From: Phytophthora colocasiae
Lineage: Eukaryota; Oomycota; Peronosporomycetes; Peronosporales; Peronosporaceae
NCBI GenBank assembly: GCA_018806915.1
Contig: JAGKQI010000034.1
Coordinates: 682,001-746,000 of the forward strand
Length of the DNA: 64,000 nt
Direction: 5' to 3'
Shown in pieces: positions 9,663-20,648 of this stretch. Under the pieces are notes generated by a model, which saw only the letters and a program-made list of their open reading frames with translations, had not been told where the DNA came from and did not search any database. Numbering within the stretch: the first letter of the stretch is position 1; each line of letters begins with the position of its first letter. A program made the translations under genes and the position numbers.

Positions 9663-12600
9663 TCATTTTAACGTTAGATCTTCGCATTTGAGTGCTACAT
9701 AACCTTCTGTGAGTTCTTCGTTTGCAGTGGCCTCGCTGGTGGAGGCAGGTGCATTGAGATCCACGCACTCTACAAAACTTGCCGGAAAGTAGCCTTTGGT
9801 ACCGTCACAACTCTCCCCGAGCCACCAATCACCGCCAGTTTTTGAGTGTACACGGAGAATTTCTCCACGAGTTAAGCTCAATTCATCCGGATTCTCAGCG
9901 GCATAGTCATGTGTCGCGTGCACTTGAATAGGTGACGGAAGGAGGTGATCTACATCTGCGCCTCCTCGATAGCTAGTGCGTCGTTCTGGTGGTGATCCTT
10001 CGTGAAGTTCGTTTTCTGCCGTGCTGGTTGCCAAGTTCTCACTATCCACGTATTGAGGCAAGGAGTCACGATCTGGACCACCTTCCTGCTCCTCATTCGC
10101 AAGCTGATCATCTCGAGGTTCCAGTGCGCTATCGCCCTGATACCCGGAGTCCGCTCGCTCGCGATATTGGCGAGAATGTTTTCGTGGAGACCGTTGACTT
10201 GACCGTTGCCTGTCACTCTGCGGGGGAGGGATCGGATTTGAGCTAGGCCTCAAGTCTTGGATTGTTTCTCCTTCTTCTGTTTGTTGTGATTGGGCACCAG
10301 CTTTTGCTTCGACCCGTGTTGCACCCTCAGCTTCAATTTTCCATTGTATGAGAGTTCCGTCGCCTACAGTGATGAGATAGGAATCGTCAAATGAAAAATC
10401 CAATCCTGCGATGGCCGAAGAGTGAGCCTTGTAAGTTTTCCTTTTAGCACCACGATGAGCTGGATACTTGAGAAGCTGAACACTAGATCGACAAGCAACA
10501 GCTAGCATATCTTCGCTGGAGTGAAGGGTTTCGGATTCGTCGTAGCTGTTCACAGTTTTTGAACCCGTTGTGCAGACGGCTGCGATATCCACAAGGTTAG
10601 GTGATTCCACTGACCAAATTCCGGGTGTGGGCCATCCAAATACGCACGTCCATTTAATCCACTGCACGTCACGCACTAGAAAAGCGTCCGTAATCTGCTT
10701 GGTTTCGCCCTTTGTAGAAGATATTAACCAGTGGAGAATTTCGCCGTCCGCCGCATTAGTTTGTAGAATATCACCGGCCCTATTCCAGGTTAAATGCATC
10801 ACTGCACTTGAGTGACCTTCGCAAACATGGAGCTTCTTGTAGCCGTTAGCGACATCGTATATGTAAACAAAGGTGTCCTTCACCCCAACTGCTAGAAAGT
10901 TAGCATTGGGACAGTATTTTACCGCGGCAATTGCTCGAAAGCTAGGACCAGACAGTAAACTTGTACTTGTAGTACTTCCAGAGTGTGATTTGATACTCTT
11001 CCGCAACAATATCGTAAGTGTGTCACAATCCACAACTAGCAGCTCACCTGAGCTTAGTCCAAATACAAGTTCGTGGCCAGTGGGGTGATATTCCATACAA
11101 ACCGGCTTGACGCTGGATGTGAGGAATGCTCCAATATAGAGGCGACGTGTACACATGTGCTGTTCAAGATCCCAGAAACTGAGGTATCCGTCTTGAGACA
11201 GCGTCGCCACCTCTGGAATTGTTGGATGTGCTGCGCATGACACCATGGCACCGCTACGGGATTGAAACAGTAGCTGCCATTCACCAGTCACAATATTAAG
11301 CTCCCAAATGCAACTATTACTCGTAGCAACAAGCACAAAATTGCCGTCTTCTTTCCAGACGATACTTGTGGGCTTGGGTGTAGGAGCTGCGCCACCTGCG
11401 CTGACTTCATTTGGTAATATCGTGGGCAGCCGAAACACTTTCGCTGGATCATCGTGAGGAAGCAAGGCATGTGATCCTTCTGAAAAAGTCCCAGTCAGTG
11501 GTGTGAATATTCCTTGTGTGCTGACCCCTGGAACCCGCATTGGTTTGACGATTTGACATGTCCACAGCAATAACTTTCCATCATTTCCACACGATAATAC
11601 CATGTTTAGTTTCTTGGAGTATGCCACTTGGTAAGCTGCTCCTTGATGAGCCAGCGGGCCACTGTATCTTAGTTCATCTAGACGCGAATGCAAGGCAATT
11701 GCGTTCGGCCGCAAAGCCATTTGCTTTGACAGTCCCTCCATCTCAGTTTGGGTTTGCCTTGACAGTTTGAAGCGATTACCTGTTTCTTGGTCGTGTGGTA
11801 CGACATCAATAAGTCTTGCAGTCGGCTCGTATGCGATCTTCTCTAGTACAAGATCATTGATCTCCGCGTCAGTGTATTCGTCAGGTATCTCCCACCACTT
11901 TGCAGGCTCTTTTAATAAGTCATTTTCAGATATGGTCTCGATAGCTGGACTTGCTCTTGATTGCAAGAATAAGCACAGGTCCCCTTTAGCCGTACCAGCT
12001 ATTATCCGGCCAAGCGAGTGATCCGTGATATTTGTTGCGACTAATTCCTTTGACTGGTCATCATACTTGTAGAGAGGAGGAGAATCATTTACAAACGTCA
12101 AACTTGTAAAATCTTGAACCTCAAACCGACCATGAAATGACGGGACATTGCCTTCCAGCTTCCACACTTTCTCGGTTGGTGTTGGAGGGCGTAACCTTGG
12201 AGGCCCCCCAAATGTTGAGCGAAAAAAAGCACTATCGACATTTTCCTTCGAAGCCTGCACCGAGTCTGCTTTTGTGAGAGTCCAAAAACGGATATGCCGG
12301 ACACCACAGCTCACCAAAGTGTAACAAGCATCATCATCTTGCAAAGCTTGGCCTGGTTTCTTTGACCGGTGTGTTTCGGGTCGACCATACGCTTGGTACG
12401 GGTTGAATGCAACCGTATTTACACGAAAGGTGTGCCCTCGAGCACTAACCAACAGCTCTTGAGTTTTCCAGTCGTGAATACAAATAGTATTGTACATATC
12501 CCCACCTAGCGAAGCCAGCAGCTTGCCATCGTAAGAAAAACTGATAGATCGAACAGCGACTTGATGACCGTTCAAGCAAGCGAATCGTTTGCCCAGAGGT

Positions 12601-13710
12601 TCATCGTTGACATTCCATACCAGAAGAAACGCAGATCGTCCAGCTTGTCCTGAAGCAACAATGCGCTGATTGGGATGAACTGCCGCACATGTAACTTCAT
12701 TTGTGTGTTCTCGGAAATATCTCTGCGTATTGTTTTCCTTCTCGTATAATACCACCAACGCTGCAGTGAACCACATAATCTCGCCAGTCGATAAATAGAA
12801 TGCGCTGTTGTTGGTACTTGCATTAGGCGCTGCGGGATGGCTACTAGACAACGATGTGGTGGCTCCGCTACGGCATCCATACACAAAGTCAAGCTCTAAC
12901 GAAGCTCGTGGCGCCTGGAGATCTGAAGTGGAAGGTATTTCGCCATCAAATACACTAGGAGCAAATACATTGCTTCGACACTGCGGATACCTCACTAGGG
13001 CTCGCTCGTACATCTGCTGCCTTTGCTGGGATAACACTACAGTTTGCGCTCCATCCGTGCGCTTCTCGATATTGGCCACACGAGGAAGTATCTTGTCTGC
13101 CAAGCAACAGAACAGTTAGAACGGTGCAGCAATTTAATCTTCCTCCACTTTCTATTGCAACTGGAACTTATACCAAAAGTGATTTTGCCATTTGGGCTGC
13201 GGGGCCCTGGAGAAAAAGCTTCACTAGCATTTCCCTTGATATTCTTGAGGAGTCCGCCGCTAATCCTAATCAGCACAAAATCATCAACTCATCCATTGCA
13301 GCAATGCAAGCGCAAACCACTTCACATACTTTGGCAGCTTCGATGGAGAAGACGCTGCTGGCGGAACAATGTCGAAAGGTGTGACGACCGGGTGGATGTC
13401 GAAAGGCGACGCCTTTGGGGTCGCGAAGGGCTTCGTCTTAGAAACACTATTGGACCACGAGCGCTTGGAACTCACACTGGCTGTCATCTCCTCAAACTCG
13501 GTCAGTACTTTAGCCATCTGTTGCTTCATGGCTTCAAGCATGGATCCTCGCTCCTGCAGTTGTCGCTCCACCTCGTGTGAGATGAGCGACGTGAGCTGGT
13601 CAGGCGCCACAGCTCCATCACTTTCACCTAAATGACATGTCAGTAAGAAGTATCCATGGATCTACCCAGCCTACAGACAGACAGCAGCTCTTCCTTCTCT
13701 TCTTACTCAT
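9663..13710 (-). CDS. EML-type WD40 (HELP) protein with C-terminal SH3 domain, four exons
   Basis: Echinoderm microtubule-associated-protein-like family. Exons in transcription order are 13707-13710 (only ATG plus one base), 13330-13627, 13174-13265 and 9663-13096, summing to 3828 nt (1275 aa). Residues 1-45 are a likely coiled coil (EVERQLQERGSMLEAMKQQM), matching the EML trimerisation segment. A Ser/Pro-rich linker is followed by the HELP motif at about 199-209 (LELDFVYGCRSG) and a long WD40 array with typical EML signatures (LLVWNV, VRSISFSYDGKLLASLGGD). After a charged linker an SH3 domain lies at about 1191-1246 (HATHDYAAENPDELSL, DWWLGE, GYFPASFVE). I do not know SH3 as a usual EML module. 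The protein probably acts on microtubules or cilia. The 92-nt exon 3 was found only by joining frames across splice sites. Confidence 0.85.
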
Positions 13711-13850
13711 GGCGACGCTCCAATTCGGGACTGCCCGTCAGTTTTGGTTGAAGTAACGTCAAGAGTGATGGTCTATTTTATGTGGTGCACATTTGAACCC
13801 GAGATCTTCTTCGTCACTCACTTTCACTTTAGCGCGAAAGGGAAGAAACG
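13711..13850. promoter_or_regulatory. Bidirectional promoter, EML-SH3 and CAND1
   Basis: Only 140 bp separate the two divergent start codons. At about 13815-13831 the plus strand reads TCACTCACTTTCACTTT, close to the oomycete initiator-plus-flanking core (GCTCATTYYNCAWTTT) but one base short. It is a plausible CAND1 start site; nothing comparable is clear for the other direction. Confidence 0.35.
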
Positions 13851-16800
13851 ATGCGCGCGAACGAGGACAAGATCGCGCAGTTGCTAGACAAGGTGCGCTG
13901 TTGAACGCCCGTCAGAGGGCCGAACTGTAACCTAACGCTTGTATGAACGTCATCAGACCACGGACTTTGACAAGGATGAGCGCTACATGGCCACATCAGA
14001 TCTGTGCGTCGAGCTTAACAAGGACGTCGACCTGGGACCGTACATTGAGCCAAAGTATGTACTAGCGTTTACTATTGAAGTTGTTTTGATGTACTGACGT
14101 GTCTCTACAGAGTGTGTGCTGCAGTGCTGAAGCAGCTGGACGACAAGTCCAACGACGTGCAGTCCATTGCCGTAAAGTGCTTGGGCATCCTGGTTACCAA
14201 AGTGCAGTTGGCCCAGGTGGCAGATATCTGTGCGAAGCTTTGTGACCTCATTCTCAACGGTAAACCGGAGCTTCGGGACATTTATTCGATCGGCCTAAAA
14301 ACCATCGTGGCAGACGTGTCCCAAGCTACGGGGGCGTCCATCTCAACGGGAATCTGCACGCGGTTGCTCACGGGTTTGAACAAGGACAAGGATGCGGCTG
14401 TAAAGGCCGAGACGCTGGATATCCTCACAGATCTGCTGCGTCGCTTTGGCTACGACGTCGCTACTGAACACGCAACGATCATGGAGCTGCTCATGGTGCA
14501 ACTCACGGACGAATCGCCGCTTGTGCGCAAGCGTGCTACGGCATGTGTTGGCTCACTAGGCGTTATGGCGTCGGATGTTCTGGTGAGTCGCTTGGTGGAG
14601 CACCTGATTAAAGGCATTCAGGGGTCTTCCGACACAGCGAATGTTCGTACACTGATCCAGACGATCGGAATGCTTTCACGCACTGCAGGACACCGTCTTG
14701 GACAGCACTTAGATGCGGTGATTCGTATTCTTGTACAATTCTGCGGAGATCAAGACGACGAATCCATGCAGAATGAAGACTCTGATGAGCTACGCGGAAA
14801 CTGCTTCCAGGCTTTTGAAGCATTTATTATTCGATGCCACAACGAGATCACACCTCACGTGGAAGCGATTCTGAAGCTTGTGATGCAGTTTATTTCCTAT
14901 GACCCGAACTACAACTATGTGGACTCTGCTGATGAGGACGAAGACATGGAGGAAGAGGAGGAGGAATACAGTGATGAGGAAGGCGACTACAGCGATGATG
15001 ATGATACGAGTTGGAAGGTCCGTCGTGCTAGCCTTCGTGTTCTTACAGCAGTCATTACGACAAGGCCCGAACTCCTGGAGCATATTTACATTCACTGTGC
15101 CCAGACTTTGATCTCACGCTTTAAAGAACGAGAAGAGAACGTTCGTATCGACGTGTTTGGGGTGTTTGCAGAATTGCTCCGTGCTACCCGCAAGACTCTT
15201 CCGAGCTCGAATGGAACTGGTTTCTTCCACCCACCTGCATCGAACGCGTGTGTCACACAGCTGGAGCAGCACCTGAACACTCTTGTTGTTGGAGCCAACA
15301 AACAGTTTGGAATAAAGGCCTCTGTTCCATCACGATGTGCAGTCGTTGCAATGCTGAGTGAGCTCGCGATGATGGAGCATGGGAAGTTAGGAGAGTATAT
15401 CGGCCGTCTGATGCCGAACCTTCTCAATGCAGTGGAAGACAAGCACTCCGACTTGAAGCTGGATGCGCTTACGTTTCTCCGGCTTCTTGTGGATACGCAC
15501 ACAATAGAGCCATTCCGACCGCACGTTGATTCGATTGTCAAAGTTGCTGTTGAATGTGCAAAGGGAGACTGGTACAAAACGGTGGCAAAGGCTCTTGGAT
15601 TGATCGAATCTCTCGTCCGTATCATCCGTTCTGAAAATGGAGACTCAACATACAAGCCATACGCGACGCCTTTCTTCGAAGCGGTGTTACCTAGCTTAAA
15701 GATTCATGACATCGATCAGGAGATCAAGGAGGCTGCAATCAGCAGTATCGGAGAAATCGTTGCTGTACTGGGTGCGTGCATCGTAACTGTATGAAGAATT
15801 CTGATAACGGCTAACCTGTGTTGTGACTACAGGTGACGAGCTTGGTGCACACGTTGGGGAAGTTTACCCACTGCTAATGGAGCGCCTTAATAACGAAATC
15901 ACACGAGTCCAAAGTATCAAGGCCATCGGGGTCATTGCTCGGTCGAAGCTGGACTTGGATATGTCTTCGATTCTCGTGGAGTGCACACAAACACTAGCCC
16001 AGCTACTCCGCCAGCAATCTCGCACATTGAAGCAAGCCGCATTGGCTACACTGAATGACCTAGTCGTTCATAAGGGAGCCAGCATGCCGGAATCTCTGCA
16101 CTCCGAAGTATTGGTGGAAACCTCGCTCCTACTTGTTGACATAGATCTTCAATTGTGTCGTTTGAGCATCACGCTGGTGTCGAACTCGCTTCGTGTGTGT
16201 CCGCGTGTTGCATCATCGGATGCACTGTTGCAGAATGCTCAAGTGAAGGCGTTGGAACTATGTCATAGCTCCATGCTTCAAGGCCCCACGTTAGATGCCC
16301 TGAAGGGACTTTTCGCTCAGTTGACACAATTGAATTCTCCAGGTAGCAGCTTCACGGATTTGTTCAAGGCGTTGATGGCTACGCCTTCTGAAGAATCCAA
16401 GCACGCGGTGCTGAATATTGCTCGATGTGTTGCTGGAACATGTGTGTCTACAACAGAAGAAAACCGCAAGTTGGCCTTCGCAAAGTTTGTCGGTGACATT
16501 ACCCAAAATGAATCTGAGAAGAACAAAGTATTGGCACTCTACTGCTTGGGAGAATTTGGACGCAAGATTAAGCTTGCTGGCTATACTGACGTGAAAGAGC
16601 TCATTCTGAAGTGTTTCAACAACCCGGGCGAAGAAGTCAAGGCCGCAGCTGCGTACTCTCTTGGTAGTATTTGTGTCGGCAATATGGAAGAATATCTCGA
16701 CACTATCATGGTCAAGTTGGAGCTCGGAGAGAACTCTTACTTGCTTCTGACGTCGCTGCGTGAAGTCATTTCAGATCACGCAGCAAAGCCTCACCATGGT

Positions 16801-17691
16801 TTTGCGATGTATGTGGACCGTGTCCTTCCAGTTCTGCAGAAAATGAGTGCTCGCCAGGAAGAGGGTGTGCGAAACATGATTGGTGAGTGCATGGGAAAAC
16901 TTGCCGTGACGGACAGCGAGAAAATCATGCCAATTGTGACGGAGCTGTGTGGATCTTCAGATGTATGGTCACGATGGACTGCTGTAACGAGTCTTAAATA
17001 TGCGATGACGACCACGGCCCAGCAGTCAGCAGTTAACGCCATATTCGCGCACATCGACCCCTTTTTGGCTGCGCTTGAAGACGAAGACCTGCACGTGCGT
17101 CGCGCCGCCCTGTTGGTTCTCAACACAGCTGCCCATCATCACGCGCACTATCTGGTGCCATACGTACGAGGCCGCATTTTCCCTGTGCTTCTAAAAGCGA
17201 CTGAGATTAAGCTCGAGCGAGTTGTGGATCTTGGTCCGTTTAAGCACAAGGTGGATGATGGTCTTCCTCTCCGTAAGGCTGCATACTCGTGTGTAGATAC
17301 TTTGATCCATGTGCTGCCACAACAGCTCGACATTAGTCTGTTCCTTGATCAGCTAAAGCGCGGTCTTGGAGATCAGGATGATATCCAGATGCTCAGTCAC
17401 CAAATCCTGATCAAGATCTGCTACGTGCAGCCTGGTAGTATTGTTGGCGCGTTGGATTCGCTGGTTGAACCACTAGAGAAGACGATCAACAAGAAGGTGA
17501 AAGAAGACCAAGTTGGTCCTGAAGTCGAGCGTGTTAAGGACCTCATCCGCAGTGCACTGCGTGCACTTGATGCGGCCAGTGCAGTTCGTGACGCAGAATC
17601 CCACCCTAGGCTGAATGCTGTTTTGGAGAATGCAAAGAAGAACAAGATGCTTGGTCCACTGCTGGAAACTATTCGGAGTGAACGCGAATGA
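13851..17691 (+). CDS. CAND1: CAND1 (TIP120), cullin-associated NEDD8-dissociated protein, four exons
   Basis: HEAT-repeat solenoid that binds unneddylated cullin-RING ligases and exchanges their substrate receptors. Exons 13851-13892, 13957-14054, 14111-15771 and 15833-17691 total 3660 nt (1219 aa), close to the usual CAND1 length of about 1230. The N-terminal part (FDKDERYMATSDL, LDDKSNDVQSIAVKCLGIL) is highly typical. An acidic insert at about residues 310-340 (DEDEDMEEEEEEYSDEE) precedes SWKVRRAS, as in animal and plant CAND1. HEAT repeats continue to a C-terminal conserved block (VDDGLPLRKAAYSCVDTL). No break is seen; the first two introns are 64 and 56 nt. Confidence 0.95.
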
Positions 17692-17763
17692 CGAACTGAA
17701 TTGGCTCGAAGGCACGACGGACCGAGTATCAGTGGCTATCAGTTAATCTCAAGGATGGATAAA

Positions 17764-18485
17764 TTATAGCTCATCATTCGAACGCGTCGCAGCGAATTCA
17801 GTTTGCGTTGGCTTACGGCGGGGGTAATTCCGTTTTGCTTGCGAGCCTTTGGTACGTCTTGAATTTTTAGCACCAGTGTCGCTTTCATTTTTACGGAACT
17901 TTTCGGTTCTCTTCTTCTTGTGGCGTTTTGTGTAAGTATCGCCGTTCCATTCGTATTCCTTTACCTCGTGTTGTTCGTCAAGAAACCTCCTAACATCATC
18001 GACGAAAATCCCCTTTTGCAATCCAACCAGGAGTTTGGAGTCGGCAACTTCGTAAATGTTCACCTCAACACCACCGTTCCACAGCATCTACAACAATCAT
18101 GTGAGTGTAAAGATCCCTACTGTTTTGTGCTGCAAACGCACCTCTTTCCATCGTGATGCAATGTCAGGAAGAGGTTCACTGTGCCTGCTATTCATTGTCA
18201 CGAAGATCATCTGGGGCCCAAGTGCCTTCGCAACCTTCTCGTTCCTGACAATACAGAGTAAGAATCCTATCATGGTATTATATGTTCTTCGAACTTTTAT
18301 TTCTCTTACTTATCTCCAAGTTGTCGGTAATGTTCATCTCCCTCCGTTCGCAGCTCCTGCTCGTCGTCACCAGCTTCCCATGCTTTTTCCAGGGCTTCAT
18401 AGTCTATCGTCTTCGTGTGGCAACAGTCCAGAGACTGCAAGAGAAGGACAAGCAGCAGCAGGAGCTGTAGGGACCACCACCTCAT
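17764..18485 (-). CDS. MESD/Boca-type ER chaperone, three exons
   Basis: Small ER chaperone related to MESD, which in animals folds the beta-propeller/EGF modules of LDL-receptor-type proteins. Exons in transcription order are 18310-18485, 18142-18244 and 17764-18087, totalling 603 nt (200 aa). The N-terminus is a clear signal peptide (MRWWSLQLLLLLVLLLQS). The core has the MESD pattern: MIFVTMNSRH, SRWKEMLWNGGVEVNIYEV, LLVGLQKGIFVDDVRRFLDEQ. The tail is very basic and ends in NDEL, an HDEL/KDEL-like retention signal (vertebrate MESD ends in REDL, from memory). No single long reading frame covers it, so it is easy to miss. Clients in a zoosporic microbe are unknown. Confidence 0.82.
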
Positions 18486-18590
18486 CTTGGAATTCCGGAT
18501 CGAACAGGTGATGACGCTTCAAGAAGATTTTTGCTGGTCATTTGTGGTTTCGCTTCATCTATTTCCAGGGTCACAGATGTAGAGTTCCAC

Positions 18591-20505
18591 ATGCGTCACT
18601 TGTCGTTGGGCAAACCGAAGCATCACGGCTCGAACAAAGGAACAGTAAGCATGAGCTGCAGCCTCAGGGACCAACTTCTCCACCATGAACAAGACAGTCT
18701 ACCACAAACCAACCCATCAGAAACCTTGTCACCCAGTAGTAGCTCCTCGGTGAAGTGCTGCTTACAAGCTTGTTTTCTTCGTGAAGAGCAAAACACGCGG
18801 GAATTGCAGGTGCGTGGAATTCGACTACCGGTAGGCGGTAAGGTTCCTGCGTGTAAGTGGCTAACGTTGTTTCCATTTGCAGAGACTTCGCGAGTCGTAC
18901 GTTGCATTGAAACAAGAGACGGACAAGGAGATTGCATTCCTCAAGCAGCAACTTACTAGTGCAATCTCGTCGAGTTTTCCGGCTCCTCCGAAAACCACCC
19001 CTGCAGCAACTAATGCTTTCAAAGATCCATTACCCTCGCCATACAACCCCCCGGCAGAAACAGCGTCCATACACGCACTCGTCCCAACGGTGTATTCCAT
19101 CACAAACGCAGGCGTGAAACCATCAGGGCGAGTCGATCGTTTGGGGAGCATCAACTCGGCGCAAGTGCTGGCATCACTACGACCGTGTTCAGTGCCAGCT
19201 ACCGGAGGCATAGCTGCTGCGAGGCGAGTTCTTGCAGCACTGGCAGACCCCAAGATAACGAGTCAACCTTATCTGGGTTCTCTTCATTTTGCAGCCGATC
19301 TTGTGGAGCTAAGTACTCAGGTTGGGGCATTGCTGGAGACTGAAGCTCGTTGTTTGGATTTATCTAGCCCGATGTACGTGTTCGGCGACATCCATGGCAA
19401 TTGGGCGGATTTGAATTTCTTCGCGCAAAATATTTGGCACCTGGGCTTGGAACTTACTGCTGGCAGCTTGCTATTCTTGGGCGATTATGTCGATCGCGGA
19501 AGTTCATCACTTGAGTGTACAGCTTATCTCTTCGCTCACAAACTCCTCTACCCAGGCAAAGTTTTCTTATTACGAGGAAACCATGAAACTCGTGCTGTCA
19601 ACGGACTTGAGGCACACTATGGCTCTGGCTGTTTACTGGCGCAGTGCAAGACGCGTTTCGGTGCGAGTGAGGGCGGTGTTGTTTGGCACCAGCTTAACAA
19701 CGCGTTTGATCGCTTGCCTGTCGCTGCGGTCATCGACAATGACGTTTTCTGCGTGCACGGTGGAATACCTCGACCGGTTAACGAAAGTGAGGACCTACTC
19801 GAGACAATTGCTAAATTGCCCAAGGCTGCACCTCTAGACACCTTGGACGTTGCGTACTATGCAGACAAACCACAACTATCCATGATCGCCGATATGATCT
19901 GGGCTGACCCAGTTCGAAACGAAGACGCACGTGGGGGCAACTGGAGATTGGATTCTCGAGGCTTTGGCAAAAGTCCACGCGGTGGAGTTGCGATACGCTT
20001 TGGGTCCCGAGCAATTGATAAATTTCTTGGACAATACGGTTTCTCTCGCATTTTACGAGCCCACGAGGCAGCTCGCGAGGGGCTATCATTCAGCAACTCC
20101 GCTCGAGTGATCACCGTTTTCTCGACATCCAAGGATCACGGTCTAGGCGATGATGCTAGCTGTGGCTGCGTTCTCGTGGATAATCAACATCTGCACTTCT
20201 TCAATCGAGCAAGCAGTGCAGGCAGAAATCCTCCCCAGAAGCTCAGTAGTACTTCCTGGATCAGTCGCCTGTCGAGTGGGTTATCGCCAAACAGTTTTAC
20301 TTCCGATATCTTGCCCGAGTCACTTCACCGACAGCGGAATGAACAGGGTGGTGATAAGGAAGGTATAAGTATGGCAAGCAAGGGCACTTCAATTGTTCAC
20401 TGCTCCGTGAGTTCCTTGAAGATCAGCAGGTTCGACCACTGTGCTGACGAATTTGAAATGGACAGTGAGAACTCTCACGAAGATAACCAAGAAGATGATA
20501 ACTAG
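18591..20505 (+). CDS. Divergent PPP-family serine/threonine phosphatase, two exons
   Basis: Metal-dependent protein phosphatase of the PPP superfamily. Exons 18591-18809 and 18883-20505 give 1842 nt (613 aa). The N-terminal 240 residues are not catalytic and include a likely coiled coil where the exons join (NTRELQ then RLRESYVALKQETDKEIAFLKQQL). Catalytic motifs follow: GDIHGN at about 241, GDYVDRG at about 273, LLRGNHETRAVNG at about 303, then DRLPVAAVIDNDVFCVHGGIP. The core resembles PP1/PP2A but has insertions between the RGNHE and HGG motifs and after HGG, so it fits none of the classical subfamilies. A Ser-rich, acidic 100-residue tail follows. The start ATG is the first one in frame; the MESD-like gene diverges 105 bp upstream. 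Confidence 0.82.
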
Positions 20506-20648
20506 CACACCCTAACACGTAAAGAAACCTGATCTATTTGCCAACGTGTGATTTTTCTTTCAATCTAGCATGAACAGCGGGCATTCGCTAAAGCAGTTCT
20601 ACATGTAGCAGGCATCTAATGAGCAATCAACTGACGAAAGTGAGGGTC

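Noticed and set aside
13030..13276. 79-codon minus-strand frame as a separate small gene upstream of the EML gene
   Set aside because: Its first 30 codons are the 92-nt third exon of the EML gene; the rest is intron and out-of-frame EML sequence.
18056..18511. Plus-strand 151-codon open frame
   Set aside because: It is the shadow of the three-exon MESD-type gene on the other strand, which has a signal peptide, family motifs and correct splice sites.
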